13,536 nucleotides of DNA. Source: Acidobacteriaceae bacterium (GTDB taxonomy: Bacteria; Acidobacteriota; Terriglobia; Terriglobales; Acidobacteriaceae). The first letter of the stretch is position 1, and each line of letters opens with the position of its first letter. Shown one piece after another: positions 1 to 5,167 of this stretch. The notes beneath the pieces were generated by a model, which saw nothing but the letters and a program-made list of their open reading frames with translations, was not told the origin of the DNA and ran no database searches. The position numbers and the translations under genes are program-made. Location: contig DAHXOQ010000044.1 of NCBI GenBank assembly GCA_027364815.1, positions 1-13,536 on the forward strand, read 5' to 3'.

Positions 1-213
1 ATATGCCTTAGAAACTTCAGCAGCGGGAATGTCGAGAACCAGTTCGCGCGTGCACTCGGGATTCAGGACCGGGCCGTGGTGATGATGGGCTTCATCTGCA
101 TGGCTGTGGCCTTCATGTGAATGGTCATGACCCTCGTGCGAGTGGTCGTGATCGTGTTCCAGGGCGGTATCGCCAGATTGCTCCGAATTATCCAATACTT
201 CTGCTGTGCTCAA
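1..213 (-). CDS. tig: Trigger factor (ribosome-associated chaperone/peptidyl-prolyl isomerase), N-terminal part, His-rich extension
   Basis: The 71 residues visible run off the left edge. Residues 49-71 (VLNPECTRELVLDIPAAEV then SKAY) match the first strand and helix of the trigger-factor ribosome-binding domain, which in the family is soon followed by the GFRxGKxP ribosome contact, here outside the window. Trigger factor binds near the ribosomal exit tunnel and helps fold nascent chains in the cytosol. The odd part is residues 20-46, which precede the domain: 13 of 27 are histidine, alternating with Asp, Ser, Glu and Gly and ending in four consecutive His. E. coli trigger factor lacks such a segment; in proteins such as SlyD comparable tails bind Ni or Zn. 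I chose a TTG start at 213 because GGAAGG lies about 8 nt upstream and no ATG is suitably placed. Family assignment rests on only about 23 residues, so it is good but not certain. Confidence 0.78.
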   Translation of the reverse strand, partial: MSTAEVLDNSEQSGDTALEHDHDHSHEGHDHSHEGHSHADEAHHHHGPVLNPECTRELVLDIPAAEVSKAY

Positions 214-283
214 CTTATTTACCTTCCAATCAGAAAACCCCTTGAAAAAGTGACAAAGGCTGAAAACGCCTCATGCAGAAAAA

Positions 284-297
284 GCGCACCAGTGCGC
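284..297 (-). terminator. Short GC hairpin followed by a T-run in the trigger-factor leader
   Basis: On the minus strand GCGCA, a CTGG loop and TGCGC form a 5-bp GC-rich stem, followed at once by TTTTTC (forward 279-283 region). The shape is that of a weak intrinsic terminator. It could end transcription of the upstream minus-strand CPCC gene. It also lies between the candidate trigger-factor promoter and its start codon, so it could act as an attenuator. The stem is short, so a chance occurrence is possible. Confidence 0.35.
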
Positions 298-326
298 GAC
301 TCCGCCGATGGGGGGTACATCTCTCT

Positions 327-355
327 ATGGTAAGAGTCTTTGGGGGCAGGGTCAA
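327..355 (-). promoter_or_regulatory. Candidate sigma-70 promoter for trigger factor
   Basis: Reading the minus strand, TTGACC (355-350) is followed after exactly 17 nt by TACCAT (332-327), matching 5/6 and 4/6 of the housekeeping consensus. Transcription would start near 320 and leave a leader of about 107 nt before the TTG start of trigger factor. It lies just after the 3' end of the CPCC gene, in the 187-bp gap that otherwise holds only the short hairpin at 284-297. Predicted from sequence only. Confidence 0.45.
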
Positions 356-400
356 ACCAATGGAGCTGTGAATAAGGGTACCGGGAACTAATTGGGCACG

Positions 401-676
401 TTACTGTTCGGTGTCCTGGGGCAGGCGGACGTACTGTATGAAGCGGGGATGGGCGGCGCCACAGCGTCGATAGTGCTCCCGGGCATCGCTGAGACTCAGG
501 TCGCCATTGACGGTCAGACGGACCTCAGAGGCATCACCATCCTCCTGGCCATCATCCTCCCACCAACAGACCGGGCAGAGGTCCATGGAGGCAGGAGCGG
601 TCAATGTGCGCGCACCGCAGCAGGGGCAGCGGTAACGAGCAGGGATTTGACGGTGACTGAGGATAGCCTCACCCAT
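401..676 (-). CDS. Cysteine-rich CPCC family protein
   Basis: This is a 91-residue cytosolic protein of the small CPCC cysteine-rich family (Pfam PF14206), whose biochemical role is unknown. The signature is clear: Y15-R-C17-P-C19-C20-G, then C34-P-V-C37-W-W-E-D-D-G, and a downstream helix LSLSDAREHYRRCGA (residues 60-74). The two cysteine pairs probably bind one zinc ion. Start choice: the frame stays open upstream to 823, but the ATG at 676 has TAGGAG five bases ahead and gives the usual family layout with the CPCC motif close to the N-terminus. A second possible start is the ATG at 775, preceded by AAGGGGA, which would add 33 residues with no family similarity that I recognise. A weak promoter candidate (TGGAAC at 876-871, 17 nt, CATAAT at 853-848) lies upstream. 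Family call is confident; function is not known. Confidence 0.82.
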   Translation of the reverse strand: MGEAILSHRQIPARYRCPCCGARTLTAPASMDLCPVCWWEDDGQEDGDASEVRLTVNGDLSLSDAREHYRRCGAAHPRFIQYVRLPQDTEQ

Positions 677-934
677 GGTTTCTCCTAGCCAATTTGACGC
701 CAGATTGAAGTGGCGAGTTGACATCACAGTGCGAATTTTTACCAGCCAGGCGAAATTACCAATGGAGGAACTCATATTGAATCCCCTTTTGTCTCTCTCA
801 AGATTCTTTTCGGGCGTCAGCACGAAAAATTGAGTAATGAATGTTCAATTATGCTGTTCAAAACAAATCAGTTCCAGAGAGCGTGCCATGTGCAAATTCC
901 GGGTTACGCTTGCCGGTTGCCTTAAAATCCACAC

Positions 935-1687
935 ATGCCCTCTCGCATTGTGAACAGAAGTGCGGAATTCAAGACTCTTAAGCAACTCAACGCAGCGATC
1001 ACCGAGTGCGAGCGTTGCCCACGGCTGCGCGGTTACTGCGCCGAGATCGCCCGTGTGCGTCGTAGGGCTCATGCAGAGTTTGAATACTGGGCAAAGCCGG
1101 TGCCTTCATTCGGTGACCCCAACGCGAGGGTCTGGGTTCTTGGGCTTGCTCCAGCGGCGCATGGTTCAAACCGGACGGGAAGGCCTTTTACCGGAGATGG
1201 ACCAAGAAGTGTCCTGTATCCGACTTTGTTCAAAACAGGTTTTGCTTCGCAGCCTGAGTCCATCGATCGTACGGATGGAATGAAGCTGACTGATCTTTGG
1301 GTCAGCGCGGTGGGCCGTTGCGCGCCACCGCAAAACAAACCGACGACTGAGGAGTTGCGCAACTGCGCTCCGTGGCTGGATGCTGAATTGCGGTTGCTTT
1401 CAAATTGCCGCGTCGTTGTGGTTCTGGGCAAGATTGCCTTTGATGCCTTTCTTTCTGCGGCGCTGCGCGCGGAGATTATTCCTACCAAACGCGGTTTCAA
1501 TTTTGCCCACGCGGCTGAGTACAATTTGCCGAATGGACAATATTTGCTAGCTTCGTACCATCCTTCACTTCAAAACACGAATACCGGCAGATTGACCCGG
1601 CCGATGTTTGAAAATATTTTCAAACGGGCGAGAGATCTGGCCGGTCAGGAACTAAGGGACATAGGGACCAAGGGACCAAGGGACTGA
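935..1687 (+). CDS. Family 5 (UdgB-type) uracil-DNA glycosylase, iron-sulfur enzyme
   Basis: The 250-residue product excises uracil, and in studied family-5 enzymes also hypoxanthine and some oxidised or alkylated pyrimidines, from DNA to start base-excision repair. Motif A is GLAPAAHGSNRTGRPFTGD (70-88), with the family-5 feature that the usual catalytic Asp/Asn position carries a non-polar residue. Motif B is HPSLQNTNTGRLT (209-221). Four cysteines in the family arrangement, C25 and C28 (CERC) plus C129 and C144, should hold a 4Fe-4S cluster. The ATG at 935 has no good ribosome-binding site, so translation may be leaderless or start nearby, but the N-terminal CERCPRL segment must be included. 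The last 11 residues are encoded by a tandem 8-bp repeat that also supplies the TGA stop, and are probably not part of the fold. The downstream cupin is on the same strand 27 bp away. Confidence 0.9.
   Translation: MPSRIVNRSAEFKTLKQLNAAITECERCPRLRGYCAEIARVRRRAHAEFEYWAKPVPSFGDPNARVWVLGLAPAAHGSNRTGRPFTGDGPRSVLYPTLFKTGFASQPESIDRTDGMKLTDLWVSAVGRCAPPQNKPTTEELRNCAPWLDAELRLLSNCRVVVVLGKIAFDAFLSAALRAEIIPTKRGFNFAHAAEYNLPNGQYLLASYHPSLQNTNTGRLTRPMFENIFKRARDLAGQELRDIGTKGPRD
1655..1686. repeat. Four tandem 8-bp AGGGACNN units overlapping the glycosylase stop codon
   Basis: Four units start at 1655, 1663, 1671 and 1679: AGGGACAT, AGGGACCA, AGGGACCA, AGGGACTG. The period is exactly 8 bp, so each unit is read in a different frame, and the TGA stop (1685-1687) arises in the last unit. 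A related short motif, AGGGACCAGGGA, occurs at 5074-5085 just after another gene, suggesting a dispersed simple repeat favoured at gene 3' ends. Confidence 0.85.
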
Positions 1688-1714
1688 GTCGCAACAGTGG
1701 AGAATCAAAAAAGT

Positions 1715-2173
1715 ATGGGCACACATGAAACAAATGACGCGCAAGTTGAGGTGAAGACTGATTTATGGATGCGAGGCGAACTGCTTGCCATCGCCGAGGA
1801 ACTGAGGTCACGCGCTCAGGCTGAGGGCGGCGCGGCCAGCCAACGACTGGCTGAGTTTCCGCGCCACTACACCGAACTCGCATACAGATGCGCGAGCGGC
1901 ACCGGTGAATTACATGCCCATTATGCTGATACATTTCTCATACTTGCGGGCACGGCCACGCTGATTACCGGCGGCAAGCTGATTGAGCCGCAAAAAGTCG
2001 GTACGGGTGAAGCGCGAGGCACGGCCATCAGTGGTGAATCCAGTCAGAGTTTGAGTGCCGGTATGGTGGTTCACATTCCCGCCGGACTAACACACCAGAT
2101 GATTTTGAAAGCAGACGAAACGATCACCTACTTCGTCCTGAAGATTCAGGAGTCGGAAGTGAGTGAGGGTTGA
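1715..2173 (+). CDS. Cupin-domain protein, probable metal-binding, function unknown
   Basis: This 152-residue protein has a single cupin barrel. Cupin motif 1 is GELHAHYADTFLILAGTATL (64-83), giving likely metal ligands H67, H69 and perhaps D72. Motif 2 is SAGMVVHIPAGLTHQM (114-129), with H127 as the last ligand. An N-terminal helical stretch (22-45) precedes the barrel. I cannot assign a substrate. Start: an in-frame GTG at 1697 would add six residues, but GGAGA at 1699-1703 lies about 11 nt before the ATG at 1715, so I prefer the ATG. It follows the uracil-DNA glycosylase on the same strand and may be co-transcribed with it, with no obvious functional link. No hairpin terminator is seen between its stop and the convergent tRNA gene. 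Confidence 0.75.
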   Translation: MGTHETNDAQVEVKTDLWMRGELLAIAEELRSRAQAEGGAASQRLAEFPRHYTELAYRCASGTGELHAHYADTFLILAGTATLITGGKLIEPQKVGTGEARGTAISGESSQSLSAGMVVHIPAGLTHQMILKADETITYFVLKIQESEVSEG

Positions 2174-2210
2174 TTGAGTTGAGCGGGTGAAATAACGAGC
2201 AGGTGTCTGA

Positions 2211-2250
2211 TCAGAAAAAGCTGGAGCGGGTGAGAAAAAACTGGAGCGGG
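2211..2250. repeat. Two tandem 20-bp copies including the tRNA-Gly 3' end
   Basis: TCAGAAAAAGCTGGAGCGGG (2211-2230) is followed directly by TGAGAAAAAACTGGAGCGGG (2231-2250), 18 of 20 identical. The right copy contains the CCA end and part of the acceptor stem of the tRNA gene; the left copy duplicates that end downstream of the tRNA. A third partial match, GAGCGGGTGA, lies at 2181-2190, and the identical 10-mer recurs at 2224-2233. The T-runs on the minus strand may also help end tRNA transcription. Confidence 0.8.
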
Positions 2251-2316
2251 AGACCGGGATCGAACCGGCGACATTCAGCTTGGGAAGCTGACGTTCTGCC
2301 ACTGAACTACTCCCGC
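2242..2316 (-). tRNA. tRNA-Gly (anticodon CCC), CCA encoded
   Basis: The minus strand folds into a complete cloverleaf: acceptor GCGGGAG pairs with CTCCCGC; D stem GTTC pairs with GAAC; anticodon stem TCAGC pairs with GCTGA; the loop TTCCCAA puts CCC at positions 34-36; a five-base variable region follows; the T stem GCCGG pairs with CCGGT around the loop TTCGATC. The discriminator is T, as in bacterial glycine tRNAs, and CCA is genomically encoded (2244-2242). It reads GGG glycine codons. A TATAAT box sits 18 nt upstream. The 3' end is duplicated downstream in 20-bp tandem units. It is convergent with the cupin gene. Confidence 0.95.
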
Positions 2317-2333
2317 CCATCAATTCATGCATG

Positions 2334-2364
2334 ATTATAAACCTGGCTGCATAATTAACTGCAA
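2334..2364 (-). promoter_or_regulatory. Promoter of tRNA-Gly
   Basis: On the minus strand a perfect TATAAT (2339-2334) lies 17 bases before the tRNA 5' end at 2316, so transcription would begin around 2327 with a leader of about 11 nt. The -35 element is weaker: TTGCAG (2364-2359) at a 19-nt spacing. The A/T-rich setting and position support it. It fills most of the 74-bp gap between the tRNA and the XdhC stop codon. Confidence 0.6.
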
Positions 2365-2390
2365 TGGGCACTCAACTTTGAATCAGGCCG

Positions 2391-3410
2391 TTAGCGGCGC
2401 AGTTCGCGCAGTGGCCGCGCAGTGGTTGATGTCAGCTTCTGTTCAATCTCGGCCAAGGTGGAGAGCGCGATGGCTGCCGATTCAGAGCCGCCGAGATCAA
2501 GGCCCATTGGCGAGTGAATTTCAGCGACCCAGCCTTCAATCAACTTCTCGTTGGGTTCACGCGCGAGAAGTTTGGCAGCTTCTGCAAGCAACTCGCGTGT
2601 GCGTTGACGCGGGCCCAAGACGCCGAGGTAGGCGATCATTTTGTGGTTGTCGTTTTTGAGCATCGCGGCGAGAAAGTGCGCATCCTGCTCGAAGCTGTGG
2701 GAGAGAATTGCAACGGCATCGGTGGGGCGCAGCTCGAAATTCAGCGAACTTAATTCGGAAATCTTCGGCACAAGAACCAACTCTGCTTCAGGGAAGCGCT
2801 CTGCTGTAGCCAGATGCGCGCGGCCATCAACGACCGCGACAAACCATCCCAACTGCCGCGCCATTCTCACGAGCGGTTGCGCGTCGTTGCCTGCGCCCAT
2901 CACCCACAAGCCGGTGCGCGCTGGGCAATGCTCGATGCAGATTTTTTCCTTTTGAAGCACCGTGGCGACTGCGGCAATCTCACTGCCAATCACGCGCTCG
3001 CCGATTCGCTCCCCCTCAATGACGGTCGCAATCGTCAGCGGAAGCCGCGATTGATAAGCCGTGGCCAGGGCTTGCATCAGTGATCGCGCGGAACTCGCGC
3101 GCTCGAGCAGAATTCTCACTGTGCCGCCGCAGCCAGAACCAAAGGGGCGCTCGCCATCATCCTCGCGGGTTGAGTACTCCTCAACCACTGCGCCCTCGCG
3201 CGTATTCCAGAAGGCCTTGCGCGCGACCTCTTCTTCGAGGCAGCCGCCGCTGACCGTGCCTGCGCGACGACCATCGGCAGAGATCAACATTCGCGCGCCG
3301 GGCTTGCGATAGCTGGGGCCATCGACTGCGACAATGGTGGCCAGCACAGCGTCTACCCCGGCGGCTTCAAGGTCATTCCACAGCGCAATAATCGGTCCAA
3401 GATCATTCAT
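2391..3410 (-). CDS. xdhC: XdhC/CoxI family protein, molybdenum-cofactor insertion factor for xanthine dehydrogenase-type enzymes
   Basis: The 339-residue protein belongs to the XdhC/CoxI family. Such proteins bind molybdenum cofactor, promote its sulfuration and deliver it to xanthine dehydrogenase or related molybdenum hydroxylases in the cytosol. The N-terminal XdhC/CoxI domain shows GPSYRKPGARM (31-41), GTVSGGCLEEEV (51-62) and GSGCGGTVRI (91-100), including the conserved cysteines C57 and C94. A C-terminal Rossmann-like domain follows, with LWVMGAGNDAQPL (168-180), LGVLGPRQRT (262-271) and EIHSPMGLDLGG (297-308). The length matches two-domain members. The ATG at 3410 has a modest AGAAAG upstream. 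The aldo/keto reductase gene ends 39 bp upstream on the same strand, so the two may share a transcript. Role for xanthine dehydrogenase rather than another hydroxylase is inferred from the urate-degradation genes 9 kb away; the target enzyme is not in the window. Confidence 0.9.
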   Translation of the reverse strand: MNDLGPIIALWNDLEAAGVDAVLATIVAVDGPSYRKPGARMLISADGRRAGTVSGGCLEEEVARKAFWNTREGAVVEEYSTREDDGERPFGSGCGGTVRILLERASSARSLMQALATAYQSRLPLTIATVIEGERIGERVIGSEIAAVATVLQKEKICIEHCPARTGLWVMGAGNDAQPLVRMARQLGWFVAVVDGRAHLATAERFPEAELVLVPKISELSSLNFELRPTDAVAILSHSFEQDAHFLAAMLKNDNHKMIAYLGVLGPRQRTRELLAEAAKLLAREPNEKLIEGWVAEIHSPMGLDLGGSESAAIALSTLAEIEQKLTSTTARPLRELRR

Positions 3411-3449
3411 ATTAGCTTTCTACTCTGGCATCGTATCCAACAAAGATGA

Positions 3450-4439
3450 TTATCCATTCACCGTTTTCATAGCGTGCTCGTTGTAGCGGTCGCCCGCCGC
3501 AGCGTTGGGCGGGAAGATGTTGTTCAACTCGGCAAGCGTCCCGGGGCTTAAATTAATTTCAACTGCGCGGAGATTTTCTTCCAAATATTTGCGGCGTTTG
3601 GTGCCGGGGATGGGAACAATGTCGTTGCCCTGCGCGAGAACCCAGGCAAGCGCCAACTGCGATGGAGTGGCGCCGTGATCGGCGGCAAGGGCTTCGATTT
3701 TTTTTACCAGTTCCAGATTGCGCACAAAATTCTCACCCTGAAAGCGCGGATCATTGCGGCGATAATCACCCTCAGGGAAATCAGCCTCGGAGTTGTAAAC
3801 TCCGGTTAAAAATCCGCGGCCCAATGGACTGTAAGAGACAAAGCCAATTCCCAACTTGCGCACCGTGGGCAAAATTTCCGGCTCGGGATCGCGCGCCCAG
3901 AGCGAGTACTCGGTTTGCAGCGCGGTGATCGGATGGACCTTGTGCGCGCGCTCGATTGTGGCGACTGAAGCCTCAGAGAGACCGAGGAAACGCACCTTGC
4001 CCTCTTCAACCAGCCGCGACATGGCGCCGATGGTCTCTTCAATCGGAGTCTTGGGGTCAACACGGTGCTGGTAGTAAAGATCAATCGTTTCTACGCCGAG
4101 ACGCTGCAAGCTGCCTTCAACGGATGTGCGCACGTACTCGGGACGCCCATTGAGGCCGCGCAGGAGAGGATTCGCCGGGTCGCGCAGGATGCCGAATTTT
4201 GTTGCCAGAAAGACTTGTTGCCGGCGGCCTTTCAGCGCACGGCCGAGAAGCTCCTCATTCGTGTGCGGGCCGTATATATCCGAGGTATCCAGGAATGTCA
4301 CACCCAGTTCGAGCGCACGGTCGATTGTCGCCAGCGATTCGGCATCATCACGGCCGGCGTAAAAATCGCTCATCCCCATGCAGCCGAGTCCCAGCGCTGA
4401 AACCACGGGGCCATTTGCTCCCAAAATACGAGTCCTCAT
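3450..4439 (-). CDS. Aldo/keto reductase
   Basis: The 329-residue protein is an NADPH-dependent aldo/keto reductase with a TIM-barrel fold, of the group annotated as oxidoreductases acting on small aldehydes and ketones. The catalytic tetrad is complete: D51 and Y56 in LDTSDIYG (50-57), K81 in ATKFG (79-83), and H125 in LYYQHRVDP (121-129). The cofactor end carries SYSPLGRGFLTG in the middle of the barrel and PIPGTKRRKYLEENL near the C-terminus, the 2'-phosphate-binding site. The reading frame is open to 4538, but the ATG at 4439 has AGGAG seven bases upstream and starts at the canonical RILG...VSALGLGCMGMS segment, so the 33 extra residues are rejected. It precedes xdhC on the same strand and is divergent from the cytosine deaminase gene across 149 bp in which I find no strong promoter. 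The physiological substrate cannot be told from sequence. Confidence 0.92.
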   Translation of the reverse strand: MRTRILGANGPVVSALGLGCMGMSDFYAGRDDAESLATIDRALELGVTFLDTSDIYGPHTNEELLGRALKGRRQQVFLATKFGILRDPANPLLRGLNGRPEYVRTSVEGSLQRLGVETIDLYYQHRVDPKTPIEETIGAMSRLVEEGKVRFLGLSEASVATIERAHKVHPITALQTEYSLWARDPEPEILPTVRKLGIGFVSYSPLGRGFLTGVYNSEADFPEGDYRRNDPRFQGENFVRNLELVKKIEALAADHGATPSQLALAWVLAQGNDIVPIPGTKRRKYLEENLRAVEINLSPGTLAELNNIFPPNAAAGDRYNEHAMKTVNG

Positions 4440-4588
4440 TGTTTTGCTCCTGTTTACGGCAAAGCTATCAACTAACATTCTAAGCGTTGTCGATGGATTG
4501 TATTCCTCAGTGCACAACTGCTCTGTATTAGCCTGCACATCTGGCGTATCATCTTGAATGACCCTACTGAGTGCGAGGACTCCGCCGC

Positions 4589-5068
4589 GTGACCGATACC
4601 CAGCAAGCTACAGCAGAAGAATTAGTGCTTTTCAACAAGATGCTCGCCGTTGCCCTTCAAGAGGCGCGCTATGGGCTCACCGAGGGCGGCATTCCCGTAG
4701 GCTCGGCAATGTTTACGCGCGAAGGCAAGTTCATCAGCCGCGGACACAATCGCCGCGTGCAACAGAATGACCCCAGCATTCACGGTGAAACGGACGCCTT
4801 CCGGGCGGCAGGACGCCAGAAGAACTATCGCGAACTGGTTATGGTGACGACCCTTGCTCCCTGCTGGTATTGCAGCGGGTTGGTGCGACAATTTGGATTT
4901 GGCACGTTGATCGTCGGCGAGAGCCGCAATTTTCAGGGAGGCATGGATTGGTTGCGCGAGAACGGCATTCGCGTGATCGACCTCGATAACGAGGAGTGCC
5001 GGGTACTGCTTGCGGAGTACATTGCTGCCAATCCGGAGACATGGAACGAAGATATTGGGAAAGATTGA
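4589..5068 (+). CDS. Cytosine deaminase homologue (yeast Fcy1-type, zinc-dependent)
   Basis: The 159-residue product is a small zinc deaminase of the cytidine deaminase-like fold. The zinc site is H65-G-E67 and P91-C92-W-Y-C95. It resembles yeast cytosine deaminase far beyond the metal site: EGGIPVG (32-38), RGHNRR (51-56), VGESRNFQGG (109-118) and the C-terminal W152-N-E-D155-I-G. In the yeast enzyme the matching Asn51, Phe114, Trp152 and Asp155 shape the cytosine pocket, and total length is nearly the same (158). This supports cytosine to uracil conversion, though related deaminases act on guanine or other bases, and the neighbourhood is rich in purine genes. Bacterial CodA is an unrelated amidohydrolase. 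I chose GTG 4589 because GAGGA lies nine bases ahead; a GTG at 4571 would add six residues. A strong hairpin terminator follows. Substrate unproven. Confidence 0.85.
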   Translation: MTDTQQATAEELVLFNKMLAVALQEARYGLTEGGIPVGSAMFTREGKFISRGHNRRVQQNDPSIHGETDAFRAAGRQKNYRELVMVTTLAPCWYCSGLVRQFGFGTLIVGESRNFQGGMDWLRENGIRVIDLDNEECRVLLAEYIAANPETWNEDIGKD

Positions 5069-5107
5069 AAAAGAGGGACCAGGGATTTAAGCATTATTGA
5101 TTGAGAA

Positions 5108-5149
5108 AATGAGACGGCCCTCGAGATAAAAATCGAGGGCCGTTTCATT
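5108..5149. terminator. Bidirectional intrinsic terminator
   Basis: A near-perfect inverted repeat lies between two convergent genes: AATGAGACGGCCCTCGA (5108-5124) pairs with TCGAGGGCCGTTTCATT (5133-5149), with an 8-nt A-rich loop. The stem is 17 bp with one G-U pair and an 11-bp GC-rich core, with A/T-rich flanks on both sides. It should end the cytosine deaminase transcript on the plus strand and the TonB receptor transcript on the minus strand. Confidence 0.85.
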
Positions 5150-5167
5150 ATTGCGAGTTGGGAATTT

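Noticed and set aside
121..333. 70-codon plus-strand frame over the left end
   Set aside because: It reads the complement of the His-rich trigger factor segment and its leader; no motif, no ribosome-binding site.
401..823. 140-residue version of the CPCC protein
   Set aside because: The first 49 residues show no family similarity, and the ATG at 676 has a much better ribosome-binding site.
1069..1524. 151-codon minus-strand frame inside the uracil-DNA glycosylase gene
   Set aside because: Fully antisense to a gene whose motifs are all present; no recognisable features.
2327..2659. Plus-strand frames over the XdhC gene
   Set aside because: Shadows of the minus-strand XdhC reading frame, which has clear domain motifs.
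4440..4538. N-terminal 33-residue extension of the aldo/keto reductase
   Set aside because: No ribosome-binding site at 4538, while AGGAG precedes the ATG at 4439 and the canonical family N-terminus begins there.
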